40,617 nt of DNA, taken from assembly GCA_045534775.1 (NCBI GenBank), contig JAZSKI010000019.1, positions 1-40,617 on the forward strand, read 5' to 3'. The notes beneath the pieces were generated by a model, which worked only from the letters and a program-made list of their open reading frames with translations, was not told the origin of the DNA and made no database searches. Shown in pieces: positions 1 through 7,477 of the stretch (positions are counted from its first letter, which is position 1; every line of letters begins with the position of its first letter). Position numbers and translations under genes: made by a program. The stretch is from JAZOTK01 sp045534775 (GTDB lineage Bacteria; Bacillota; Clostridia; RUG12999).

Positions 1-462
1 TCTGAACTGCTTGGTGGATATGACGATAGCGAGAGTGATGTCGCATTTTATTATCCTGATGGCATTGATACGAAAGTTAATCAGGTTGAAAGAAAAAAGT
101 TCTTTAAGGTTGCTGATGATATAATCTGTACGGAAATCAAGCCAACAGAGCATCATAATCCCGGACTTGACTTTTGGATAGTCACAGAAACAGATAAAAT
201 TGGTGCAGCAGTATCCATTTCATACGATGGAAAAGTTGCAGAAGACCATCCATCAAAAAGCTTTGTTGCACAACCAAAGTATAAAATCAGCTCTGCTGAT
301 TTAGGGAAACTCCAACAGTTTATGACCGATAAAACCGAAAAACTTCCTCCACTTGAATCTCCTTATGCAAGATATATTGTTTATGGTGTTCTGCTCGGTG
401 TGGTTGTTGTATTTATTATTGCTTTTGCTATCGGTTTTACACTTAAGAAAAAAAGAAAATAA
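1..462 (+). CDS. C-terminal part of a membrane-anchored protein, 5' end outside window
   Basis: The frame is open from base 1 to the TAA at 460-462 and gives 153 residues with no start, so the gene begins outside the window. About 120 soluble residues are followed by one strong hydrophobic segment (about residues 125-147) and a basic tail ending in KKKRK. This is the pattern of an extracytoplasmic domain anchored by a C-terminal membrane helix with a short cytosolic tail. The soluble part includes the string TEIKPTEHHNPG and has no family that I recognise. It is followed after 12 bases by the next small membrane protein, with a GGCGG-like ribosome binding site right after the stop, so it is probably the first visible member of the small-gene operon reaching about 2975. 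Function unknown. Confidence 0.8.
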   Translation, partial: SELLGGYDDSESDVAFYYPDGIDTKVNQVERKKFFKVADDIICTEIKPTEHHNPGLDFWIVTETDKIGAAVSISYDGKVAEDHPSKSFVAQPKYKISSADLGKLQQFMTDKTEKLPPLESPYARYIVYGVLLGVVVVFIIAFAIGFTLKKKRK

Positions 463-474
463 GGCGGTGCAATT

Positions 475-804
475 ATGAAAAAGAAAATACTTGCAATATT
501 GCCATTTATCATAATGCCGATATTTACACCTATATACTGTTTTTTGGATAGCTCGTTTTTAGTAGATATATTCGGATGTGGTTGTGTTCCCTCGACACAA
601 ACAAATATGCTCAATATACCTTATAATGCAAATGACCTTCGCTTAAATGTATTTTCAGTTTTGACGATTGCATTATCAATATGGGGTATTTGCATATCGA
701 AGAAGTTTAAGAATAAACTTGCTAAAATTGTGTACTCCATAGCGGTTATCTTGGTTAATGTATTATTGGCTATGTGGGTAGTAAAAACATTTATGTGGGC
801 ATAA
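475..804 (+). CDS. small hypothetical membrane protein, 109 aa
   Basis: The ATG at 475 follows AAGGCGG at 461-467. The N-terminus is KKK plus a hydrophobic helix, followed by a loop with a GCGC cysteine pair, then two more hydrophobic segments (about residues 58-76 and 84-105), so about three membrane segments are expected. It could also have a cleavable signal, but no lipobox is seen. It is packed between the truncated membrane protein and a small cytosolic protein on the same strand. I do not recognise a family, and the function is unknown. Overlapping reverse-strand frames are weaker, because only this one has a ribosome binding site and tight operon spacing. Confidence 0.7.
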   Translation: MKKKILAILPFIIMPIFTPIYCFLDSSFLVDIFGCGCVPSTQTNMLNIPYNANDLRLNVFSVLTIALSIWGICISKKFKNKLAKIVYSIAVILVNVLLAMWVVKTFMWA

Positions 805-825
805 AGGCGAAAGGAGGTTTGTGCC

Positions 826-1110
826 ATGTCAAAGAAAGATAAAATCATAGCACAGAACAATATTGTAAAAGGCACTATTCAGAAAGTAACAAAATGTTGG
901 TGGATAAAGGTTAATCAAAAGTCGGTTAGACTTCATTCTTTGGACGGTGCAACATTTCCTCACATTATGACTTTTACATACGAGGTTGACGGAATTCAGT
1001 ATAAGAAAAGAAAGTATATAGGATTAAGAACTGATGCAATCGGCATCTTTGGAAATGTAGATGTTTACTATGATAAAGATAAGCCGTCAAGATGTGCTAT
1101 TAAACTTTGA
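826..1110 (+). CDS. small DUF3592-like hypothetical protein, 94 aa
   Basis: The ATG at 826 follows AAAGGAGG at 810-817, a strong site. The protein starts with a charged stretch (SKKDK), then has a beta-rich body containing FTYEVDGIQYKKRKYIG and ends with DVYYDKDKPSRCAI. The pattern 'T/Y-Y-V-DG-x-x-Y' followed by 'V-x-V-YYD-x-x-x-P' is what I know from DUF3592-like domains, which are often found next to small membrane proteins; that match is from memory and is moderate. No membrane segment is present, which is unusual for that family and suggests a stand-alone domain. It sits 21 bases after the previous gene and 13 bases before the next, so co-transcription is likely. Role unknown. Confidence 0.65.
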   Translation: MSKKDKIIAQNNIVKGTIQKVTKCWWIKVNQKSVRLHSLDGATFPHIMTFTYEVDGIQYKKRKYIGLRTDAIGIFGNVDVYYDKDKPSRCAIKL

Positions 1111-1123
1111 AAGGAGCGACTAT

Positions 1124-1381
1124 ATGAATTTCAGAAAAAGCAGAAATTTAATGTGGATAGGCTTTGCCGTTGGGATTCTTATAATGGCTCTCGGTATAGG
1201 CTTTGAAAATGAAAAAATAACAGTTGGCTTTATGGCTGCAGGAATAATAGTGTTTGCTATTGCAGCTATACAAGCGTTTATATTCTATGTTTGCCCACAT
1301 TGCGGATATTCGCTGATGAATGTTCGTGGCGCAGTTCCCGAACATTGCCCTAAATGTGGTAAAGAATTAAAAGAAAAATAG
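1124..1381 (+). CDS. two-helix membrane protein with C-terminal zinc ribbon, 85 aa
   Basis: The start is placed at the ATG at 1124 because AAAGGAG lies just upstream (1110-1116) and the longer in-frame extension overlaps the previous gene. Residues about 10-27 and 33-54 are hydrophobic helices separated by a short charged loop. The last 30 residues hold CPHCG and CPKCG, 18 residues apart, a small four-cysteine zinc ribbon that should face the cytosol. Such tails usually bind nucleic acid or protein partners, but nothing here points to a specific one. It fits the membrane theme of its neighbours. No named family recognised. Confidence 0.7.
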   Translation: MNFRKSRNLMWIGFAVGILIMALGIGFENEKITVGFMAAGIIVFAIAAIQAFIFYVCPHCGYSLMNVRGAVPEHCPKCGKELKEK

Positions 1382-1407
1382 AAAAATAAGAATTTGTGAG
1401 GATGAAT

Positions 1408-1917
1408 ATGAATTTTGAACTTTTGCCTTTGGCACAAACAGATATTAATAAATTTAAACAAGATATTCAAGAGGCTTTTCAAAAAGGGTTTGAGGATGTT
1501 TATGGCAAAACTGATGGCATTATTTTACCCGAAAAGGACATTGATCGTTCTTTGAAAGAAAAAGGCTCGGTCGCATATAAAGCTATTCTTGATGGTGAAT
1601 TCATTGGCGGTACTGTTGTTGTGATAAACGAAGAAACTCAGCACAATCACCTTGATTTGCTTTATGTTAAATATGGAACACAGACAAAAGGTGTAGGCTT
1701 TGAGATATGGAATACTATCGAAAAACTGCATCCTAAAACAAAGGTATGGGAGACCTGTACTCCGTATTTTGAAAAGAGAAACATTCATTTTTATGTGAAC
1801 AAGTGCGGATTTCATATCGTAGAATTCTTAAATGAAAAGAATCCGGGTAAGGATACTCCTGAAGATTTTATCGGAGACGGTGGAGATGGAATGTTTGTTT
1901 TTCAGAAACAGATGTGA
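1408..1917 (+). CDS. GNAT-family N-acetyltransferase
   Basis: Predicted acetyl-CoA-dependent N-acetyltransferase of 169 residues, typical of the GNAT fold. Visible parts are an N-terminal helix pair, a central strand with the turn DGEFIGGTVVV (about residues 60-70), the LDLLYVKYGTQTKGVGFEIWNTIE segment that corresponds to the acetyl-CoA-binding strand and helix, and the late CTPYFEKRNIHFYVNKCGF segment typical of the last helix before the final strand. The pyrophosphate loop lacks a clean Q/R-x-x-G-x-G/A, since 'GTQTKGVG' stands in for it. In-frame starts exist at 1396 and 1402, but GAGG at 1398-1401 supports 1408. The substrate cannot be told. It is embedded in the small-protein cluster. Confidence 0.75.
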   Translation: MNFELLPLAQTDINKFKQDIQEAFQKGFEDVYGKTDGIILPEKDIDRSLKEKGSVAYKAILDGEFIGGTVVVINEETQHNHLDLLYVKYGTQTKGVGFEIWNTIEKLHPKTKVWETCTPYFEKRNIHFYVNKCGFHIVEFLNEKNPGKDTPEDFIGDGGDGMFVFQKQM

Positions 1918-1964
1918 TACATCAAATTCCAATTTATAAATTTGAATTGAAAGGAGCCGACAAC

Positions 1965-2084
1965 ATGCACATACTGTCAGCAATCATTATATGGATTGCC
2001 GTGTTGATAATCTACACAGCTCTGCTCCTTGTAAAAATTACTCATATCATAGCGAAAGCTATTCAAAGGAGGAATGACAGATGA
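1965..2084 (+). CDS. 39-aa single-helix membrane microprotein
   Basis: An ATG at 1965 follows AAAGGAGC at 1950-1957, giving 39 codons that end with TGA at 2082-2084. The first 24 residues are one hydrophobic helix (HILSAIIIWIAVLI onward), followed by a basic tail ending RRNDR. The stop overlaps the ATG of the next gene by ATGA at 2081-2084, which implies translational coupling and argues strongly that the microprotein is translated. It could be a small subunit or regulator of the neighbouring membrane proteins. No family known to me. Confidence 0.6.
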   Translation: MHILSAIIIWIAVLIIYTALLLVKITHIIAKAIQRRNDR

Positions 2085-2317
2085 AGAAATTTAAGATCTT
2101 GAAAAATATTTTTACTGCACTTGCATTAGTATTATCCCATTGGACTTGTATTGTAGTTGCTTTCAACTACGCAAATATGCTCTGTGGAATTGAACACAAA
2201 GGCTTTAGTGCTCCGGCAAATACGGCATTTTATCTTGCCATTCCTTACTATATCGGAATTGCTATATGCGTAGTGTTGGCTTTAGTATTCAACAATATAG
2301 CTCGTAAAAGGAGTTAA
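2081..2317 (+). CDS. small hypothetical membrane protein, 78 aa
   Basis: The ATG at 2081 overlaps the stop of the 39-aa microprotein (ATGA), and AAAGGAGG at 2066-2073, inside that gene, serves as ribosome binding site. There are two hydrophobic segments (about residues 9-30 and 48-70), a KK-rich N-terminus and a basic C-terminus (ARKRS), so both ends are likely cytosolic. The loop carries CGIEHKGFSAPANTAF. No family recognised. It is followed after 4 bases by the DUF218 gene, whose own ribosome binding site lies in its last codons. Confidence 0.65.
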   Translation: MKKFKILKNIFTALALVLSHWTCIVVAFNYANMLCGIEHKGFSAPANTAFYLAIPYYIGIAICVVLALVFNNIARKRS

Positions 2318-2321
2318 GCCT

Positions 2322-2975
2322 GTGAAATCACGAAAATATATCTGCCTTATAATAATCTGCCTTGCGGCTGTATTTGGCGTTAATTCTCTTGTAAAGGCGG
2401 AGGGCGGGAAAAACATCATTTTGCCGGAGGAGGCAACAGAGCTTGAAGACGTGGACTGCATTCTTGTTCTCGGCTGTCAGGTCAAAACTAACGGAAAACC
2501 CAGCGATATGCTCTCGGACAGGCTTAAAAGAGGAATTGAGTTGTATGAAGGCGGCGTTGCACCCAAAATTATAATGAGCGGCGACCACGGACAGGCTGAA
2601 TACGATGAGGTAGGCACAATGAAGCAGGTCGCTGTTGACAGCGGTGTGCCGTCAGAGGATGTATTTATGGACCATGCAGGGTTTTCTACTTATGAGAGCC
2701 TTTATCGTGCAAAAGAGATTTTTCAGACCGATAAAATTATAATTGTAACTCAGGAATATCATTTATACCGGGCCCTATATATCGCAGAAAAGCTTGGGCT
2801 TGATGCCTGCGGCGTAAATTCGGACTATCGCACCTATTTCGGGCAGACAAACCGAGAGCTGAGAGAAATACTTGCAAGGTGCAAGGATTTTGTAAAGACA
2901 ATTTTCAAGCCTGAACCCACTTATCTGGGAGAAGCAATCCCCGTAAATGGTGACGGGGATATAACTGATGATTAA
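2322..2975 (+). CDS. SanA/YdcF-like DUF218 envelope protein
   Basis: 217-residue protein of the DUF218 (SanA/YdcF) family. It starts at GTG 2322, supported by AAAAGGAG at 2306-2313. The N-terminal hydrophobic segment (residues about 5-25) is a signal peptide or anchor. The DUF218 core starts at DCILVLGCQV (about residue 45) and continues with SDRLKRGIELYEGG, a typical IIMSGDHGQ strand-turn and an IIIVTQEYHLYRALYIAEKLG segment. SanA-type proteins are linked to envelope barrier function in enterobacteria; the biochemical activity of the family is not settled. It ends the rightward cluster. Confidence 0.85.
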   Translation: MKSRKYICLIIICLAAVFGVNSLVKAEGGKNIILPEEATELEDVDCILVLGCQVKTNGKPSDMLSDRLKRGIELYEGGVAPKIIMSGDHGQAEYDEVGTMKQVAVDSGVPSEDVFMDHAGFSTYESLYRAKEIFQTDKIIIVTQEYHLYRALYIAEKLGLDACGVNSDYRTYFGQTNRELREILARCKDFVKTIFKPEPTYLGEAIPVNGDGDITDD

Positions 2976-3115
2976 ATCAGAAAAGTCTTTTTAAAGCTGA
3001 TATAAAATTTTATCAAGGTTATGATAAATAACCCCGCGACAGGAGAAAACTAATAAAAAAGGGCATATTTTTACTTTTAGCGGCATTTTATCACCTCGTT
3101 ATATCAAGTACAAGC

Positions 3116-4651
3116 TTAACCTATCAGATATTTTTTATCCAAGGACCGATATTGTACAGCTTCCAGGATATGCTCCGCCGAGATGTTTTCCTCGCCTGCC
3201 AAATCGGCTATGGTGCGGGCCACCTTGATTATTCGGCTGTAAGCACGGGCTGAAAGACTGAGCCTTGTAAACGCCAGCTCCATAATGGACTTTTCCGTTT
3301 CGCCCAGCTTACAGAATTCATTTAAGTATTTGGAATCCAAGTTTGCGTTATTATATATTCCTATATCACGGTAACGCTCCAGCTGGATTTGTCTTGCCCG
3401 ATTAACACGTTTTTTAATTTCTGCCGAGCTTTCGGTTTTTGTTTCTTCGGTTAAATGCGAATATTCCACGGGAGATACCTGGATATGCAAATCTATTCTG
3501 TCTACGAGAGGTCCGCTGATTTTGCTCAGATATTTATGGATTTGTGCCGTACTGCATCCGCATTGATGCTTTTTATCTCCGAAATAACCGCAGGGACAGG
3601 GATTCATGGCGGCTATCATCATAAAATTACAAGGGTATGTAATGCTTGCTGACACGCGGGCAATGGAAACCTCTTTATCCTCTAAAGGCTGTCGCAGTAC
3701 CTCAAGAGCAGATTTCTTGAATTCGGGAAGCTCGTCTAAAAACAGCACGCCATGATGTGCGAGACTGACCTCGCCCGGTCGCGGCACTCTGCCGCCGCCT
3801 GTGATACTGGTGGTAGATACCGTATGATGTGGCGAACGGAAGGGTCTTGTATTAATAAACGGCACATCGGGAGGCAGGGTACCTGCTATGGAATGGATTT
3901 TTGTAACCTCAAGGGCTTCGGCAAAGGATAAATCAGGCAAAATAGACGGAAGTCTCTGTGCCAGCATGGTTTTACCGGAACCGGGAGTCCCTATCATCAG
4001 ACAGTTATGCCCGCCTGCGGCGGCAATTTCCAGTCCTCTTTTAACATTCTCCTGACCTTTAACGTCGGCAAAATCATATTTATAAACTGCGGTCTGTCCC
4101 GACAGAAGCTTTTCATCGGGAATATATCTTTCTATAGGTGCATCACCTGTCAGATGTGCTATTACTCTATGGATATTTTCAGCACCGAAAACCTCTATGT
4201 CCCTTACAACAGAAGCCTCGGCGGCGTTTTCTTTTGCCACAACAACTTTTTTGAAGCCTGACTGCCAGGCGTTTATTACCATAGGAAGAACACCGCTGAC
4301 GGGACGAATATCGCCCTTTAGTGACAGCTCGCCGATAAACAGATATTCCGATATATCAGGCAGCCTTATTCTTGCAGAAGCAACCAGGATTGCCATAGCA
4401 ATGGGCAAATCAAAGCCGGAACCTTCTTTTTTTACGTTTCCGGGTGCTAAATTAACGGTTATCTTACCTAAAGGGAAATCAAACCCTGAGCTTTCTATGG
4501 CTGAAATTACTCTTTCTTTAGATTCTTTTACCGCCGCATCGGGCAAGCCTACCGTATCAAAGCTGTTAAGCCCTGAATTTATGCTACATTCCACGTTTAC
4601 GGTAAAACCGTCAATTCCCATTATTCCTCCTGAATACACAGTCGATACCAT
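3116..4651 (-). CDS. comM: YifB/ComM-family Mg-chelatase-like AAA+ ATPase
   Basis: 511-residue member of the ComM/YifB family, full length for the group. ComM from naturally transformable bacteria is a hexameric helicase that promotes branch migration during DNA integration; in Clostridia the role is untested. The N-terminal Lon-protease-like fold (residues 1-170) starts with the characteristic STVYSGGIMGID. Then come Walker A GTPGSGKT (221-228), Walker B VLFLDELPE (302-310), and four cysteines (352, 354, 364, 366) in the CPCGYFGDKKHQCGC zinc motif. The C-terminal Mg-chelatase lid ends with ILEAVQYRSLD. The start at 4651 has AAAGGAGGAG 6 bases upstream. It lies 141 bases downstream of veg, behind a probable terminator. 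Confidence 0.93.
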   Translation of the reverse strand: MVSTVYSGGIMGIDGFTVNVECSINSGLNSFDTVGLPDAAVKESKERVISAIESSGFDFPLGKITVNLAPGNVKKEGSGFDLPIAMAILVASARIRLPDISEYLFIGELSLKGDIRPVSGVLPMVINAWQSGFKKVVVAKENAAEASVVRDIEVFGAENIHRVIAHLTGDAPIERYIPDEKLLSGQTAVYKYDFADVKGQENVKRGLEIAAAGGHNCLMIGTPGSGKTMLAQRLPSILPDLSFAEALEVTKIHSIAGTLPPDVPFINTRPFRSPHHTVSTTSITGGGRVPRPGEVSLAHHGVLFLDELPEFKKSALEVLRQPLEDKEVSIARVSASITYPCNFMMIAAMNPCPCGYFGDKKHQCGCSTAQIHKYLSKISGPLVDRIDLHIQVSPVEYSHLTEETKTESSAEIKKRVNRARQIQLERYRDIGIYNNANLDSKYLNEFCKLGETEKSIMELAFTRLSLSARAYSRIIKVARTIADLAGEENISAEHILEAVQYRSLDKKYLIG

Positions 4652-4673
4652 AAAAGTCTCCTCCTTTGGTTAT

Positions 4674-4711
4674 AAAAAAAATCCGCAACAAAAAGTACTG
4701 TAACGGATTTT
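4674..4711 (-). terminator. probable terminator after veg
   Basis: On the reverse strand an AAAATCCG arm (4704-4711) pairs with CGGATTTT (4678-4685) and is followed directly by a run of T (A run at 4674-4680 on the + strand). The stem is short and the loop is 18 bases, so strength is uncertain. It lies between veg and the comM ribosome binding site. Confidence 0.5.
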
Positions 4712-4792
4712 ATTTCGATTTTATCGTCAAAACAACCATACGTAAACGGCATGCCGTACGCATAATCAGTATTATTATATTGACATAAAGGG

Positions 4793-5044
4793 TTATTCGG
4801 CACTTTTTAAAACCGTAAGCTCAACATCGTGTGTTAACAAATCCGAATAGTTATACGAGCATCTGCCTGTTTCGTCATTATATTTGTTGTTATCAAATTT
4901 CACAACAAACACGCTGGGATAGGTTTTCTCAATAACCCCGCGGCGTGACGAAATACGCTTTCTTCCTTCTTTAGTTATTATTCTTACCTTGCTGCCAATT
5001 ACAGTTTCAAGGTCGTGTCGTATAAGCTCCAGCTTACTAACCAT
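4793..5044 (-). CDS. veg: Veg family protein (DUF1021)
   Basis: 83-residue homologue of Bacillus Veg, a small protein highly expressed in vegetative cells, linked in B. subtilis to biofilm matrix control and spore outgrowth. The match is visible as an N-terminal helix, the basic KEGRKRISSRRGVIEKTYPSVFVV core and the SYNYSDLLTHDVELTVL end. The GxIExTYPSVFVV block is the family signature. The start codon has AAAAGGAGCT upstream, and a near-consensus SigA promoter lies about 55 bases further. Base-binding function has been suggested for the family because of its SH3-like fold, but this is not established. Confidence 0.92.
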   Translation of the reverse strand: MVSKLELIRHDLETVIGSKVRIITKEGRKRISSRRGVIEKTYPSVFVVKFDNNKYNDETGRCSYNYSDLLTHDVELTVLKSAE

Positions 5045-5098
5045 TGCTACCAGCTCCTTTTGTAACTACGGCTTATATTAAAATAAGTCTATACTATT

Positions 5099-5127
5099 AT
5101 TATACCACAACATCTTGTGTTTGTCAA
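5099..5127 (-). promoter_or_regulatory. SigA promoter of veg
   Basis: Reverse-strand TTGACA (5122-5127) and TATAAT (5099-5104) are separated by exactly 17 bases, with an extended -10 (TGG before TATAAT). This is a perfect consensus, matching the very strong veg promoter known in Bacillus. It lies in the 110-base gap between veg and the flavodiiron gene; the leader reaches the start at 5044. Confidence 0.85.
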
Positions 5128-5154
5128 TATAAATTTTAATATATATAGTTGTTT

Positions 5155-6945
5155 TTAGCCAATAGGTTCAAAATCCGCTGCTCCATGCTTACAAAGAGGG
5201 CATATAAAATCCTCGGGCAAAGGATCGCCTTCGTAAACATATCCGCAAATCTTACAAACATATCCCTTTTTGCCGTCGGTTTTGGGTTTGGGTTTAACGT
5301 TATTTTGATAGTACGTATATGTCATAGTTTCAGCCTGCGAGACAACTCTTGCTTCGGTTATGCTGCAGATAAACATTCCGTGAGTTCCCAAATCAATATA
5401 CTGCTCTGTTTTAAGAGACATAAAAGAATTAATATATCTGGGCAGGAACATAATGCCGTTATCGGAACGCATTTCCGGATAATCCGCAAATTTATTTGCC
5501 GCTCTGCCACTTTGGAATCCGAAATTCTCAAACACAGAAAAGGGAGCATCGACAGAAAGGCAGTTTACGTTCATAATACCTGTTTGCTTAATTATATGAT
5601 GGGAATAATTATCCTTGTTAATTGTCACTGCAATTCTGTTGGGGGAGTTCGTTACCTGAGAAATAGAGTTAACAACAAGCCCGTTATCCTTATCTCCGTC
5701 GCGACAGGTTACAACGTAAAGACCGTATCCGATATTAAACAGTGCCGATAAATCATTTTTATCTGCTGTTTCGCTATGCTGTGCAATATAATCACGGCAC
5801 ATTTCATTGGCAAGCAGCTCCAGCTGTTCGGAGCTTTCTGCGTTTAAAGCTGATTTTATCTGTACGACAGTATCCGCAAAGGTTATATTTTTACACGGTT
5901 CAAGCATAGTTTTCATAACCTTCGCCGCAAGAGGCGCCCAGCTACCGTTTTCTATAAAACCGATGGCGCGGTTTTTGTAGCCTCTTTCTGTCAGATGGTT
6001 TATAAATTCGCGCATAAAGGGGAATATATCAGCATTATAGGTGGTTGTCGCAAGTATAAGCTTGCTGTAACGGAAGGCATCTTCAACAGCCTCTGCCATA
6101 TCACAGCGTGCCAGGTCATTCACCACTACCTTGGGACAGCCTTTACTGCGTAATTTTTCCGCCAGCTGTAACACCGCTTTTTTAGTATTACCATAAACAA
6201 AAATATAAGCAATTACTATTCCTTCTGTTTCAACAGCATAGGACGACCAGGTATTATATAAATTTATATAATAACCTAAATTTTCGGTCAATACCGGTCC
6301 GTGGAGAGGACAGATGATTTCAATATCAAGTCCTGACGCTTTTTTGAGCAGAGCTTGTACCTGTGCCCCGTATTTTCCTACTATTCCGAAATAATAGCGG
6401 CGTGCTTCACATGCCCAGTCCTCATCTGCATCTAATGCTCCGAACTTGCCAAACCCATCGGCGGAGAATAATATTTTATCATAGCTGTCGTAGGTAACGA
6501 TAACCTCAGGCCAATGTACCATAGGAGCAGTCACAAAGGTCAGCTCGTGCTTGCCTAAGCTCAGGGTATCGCCTTCACCTACAATAATTCTTCTGTCTTC
6601 AAAAGCTGTACCGAAAAACTGTTCCATCATAGTGAAGGCCTTGGTACTTGCCACAACCTTGGCAGCTTTATATACATTCATAAAATTTGCGATATTTGCC
6701 GAATGGTCAGGTTCCATGTGCTGAACAATAAGATAATCGGGCGCTTTACCCTCCAGGGTCTTTGCAACATTATCAAGCCACTCGTGGTTAAATCCGGCAT
6801 CAACTGTATCCAGTACAGCAATTTTTTCGTCAATAATGATGTAGGAATTGTATGCCATTCCGTTTTCTACTACATATTGACCTTCAAACAAATCTATTTT
6901 ATGATCGTTTACGCCAACATATTTTACATCCTTTGTTATATTCAT
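5155..6945 (-). CDS. flavodiiron protein fused to flavin reductase and rubredoxin domains
   Basis: 596-residue multidomain oxygen (or NO) reductase, cytosolic. Residues 1-245 are the metallo-beta-lactamase-like diiron domain with all expected ligands: H76, E78 and D80 (HMEPDH), H144, D163 and H215. Residues about 250-390 form the flavodoxin domain (VYGNTKKAV FMN loop, then TTTYNADIFPFM). Residues about 400-555 look like a flavin-reductase/FMN-binding domain (YGLYVVTCRDGDKDNGLVVNSISQ region). The C-terminus is a rubredoxin with C564, C567, C582 and C585. Only 14 residues separate the cysteine pairs, the short-spaced rubrerythrin type. The start has AAAGGAGG upstream. It follows rnhA by 15 bases, so the two are probably co-transcribed. 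The enzyme should reduce O2 to water and protect anaerobic metabolism. Confidence 0.93.
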   Translation of the reverse strand: MNITKDVKYVGVNDHKIDLFEGQYVVENGMAYNSYIIIDEKIAVLDTVDAGFNHEWLDNVAKTLEGKAPDYLIVQHMEPDHSANIANFMNVYKAAKVVASTKAFTMMEQFFGTAFEDRRIIVGEGDTLSLGKHELTFVTAPMVHWPEVIVTYDSYDKILFSADGFGKFGALDADEDWACEARRYYFGIVGKYGAQVQALLKKASGLDIEIICPLHGPVLTENLGYYINLYNTWSSYAVETEGIVIAYIFVYGNTKKAVLQLAEKLRSKGCPKVVVNDLARCDMAEAVEDAFRYSKLILATTTYNADIFPFMREFINHLTERGYKNRAIGFIENGSWAPLAAKVMKTMLEPCKNITFADTVVQIKSALNAESSEQLELLANEMCRDYIAQHSETADKNDLSALFNIGYGLYVVTCRDGDKDNGLVVNSISQVTNSPNRIAVTINKDNYSHHIIKQTGIMNVNCLSVDAPFSVFENFGFQSGRAANKFADYPEMRSDNGIMFLPRYINSFMSLKTEQYIDLGTHGMFICSITEARVVSQAETMTYTYYQNNVKPKPKTDGKKGYVCKICGYVYEGDPLPEDFICPLCKHGAADFEPIG

Positions 6946-6960
6946 TTTACATCCTCCTTT

Positions 6961-7425
6961 TTATTTTGTATATCCTTCGTCATCGCTTAAATCCGATGAA
7001 TTATACGCCTCAACCGCTAAAGCATCGCAACGCTCATTTTTGGGATGTCCGTCGTGACCCTTTACCCATATAAATTCAACCTCGTGAATTTTCATAAGAG
7101 GTAAAAGCTCTGCCCATAAATCATTATTGGGTGCCGATTTCCCGTCAGATTTCCTCCAGCCTCTTTTCTGCCAGGAATAAACCCAGCCCTTTGAAACAGA
7201 GTCCACCACATATTTTGAATCTGAATATAATTTCACATTACACGGGTATCGCAACAGCTTCAGTCCCGTAATAACCGCCATCAGCTCCATGCGGTTATTG
7301 GTGGTGCGCGAAAAGCCTTCGGAAAATTCCTTCTCAATGTCGCCGTATTTAAGTATTACCCCATAGCCACCCTTCCCCGGATTTCCACTGCAGGCACCAT
7401 CGGTATAAATCTCAACTGTTTTCAT
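6961..7425 (-). CDS. rnhA: ribonuclease HI
   Basis: 154-residue type 1 RNase H, which cuts the RNA strand of RNA-DNA hybrids (R-loops, Okazaki primers). The catalytic DEDD residues are present: D9 (YTDGACSGNPG), E47 (NNRMEL), D69 (YSDSKYVV) and D134 (NERCDALA), with the mobile H124 in KGHDGHPKN. The basic handle KGWVYSWQKRGWRK typical of the E. coli-like form is present. The ATG at 7425 gives the standard family length; a longer in-frame opening to 7509 runs into the palindromic element upstream and is not used. The ribosome binding site is weak (GGTGAT), so low expression is expected. The flavodiiron gene follows after 15 bases. Confidence 0.95.
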   Translation of the reverse strand: MKTVEIYTDGACSGNPGKGGYGVILKYGDIEKEFSEGFSRTTNNRMELMAVITGLKLLRYPCNVKLYSDSKYVVDSVSKGWVYSWQKRGWRKSDGKSAPNNDLWAELLPLMKIHEVEFIWVKGHDGHPKNERCDALAVEAYNSSDLSDDEGYTK

Positions 7426-7477
7426 ATAATCACCGTTACTTTCCTTCTCTGTCTGTAGATATTCGGTCAAACTCGCA

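Noticed and set aside
4743..4760. Palindrome ACGGCATGCCGT between veg and comM as an operator
   Set aside because: It is short, lies away from any visible promoter, and has no second copy near other promoters in the window.
5149..5751. 200-codon forward frame opposite the flavodiiron gene
   Set aside because: It is antisense to a clearly conserved protein and shows no domain or ribosome binding site.
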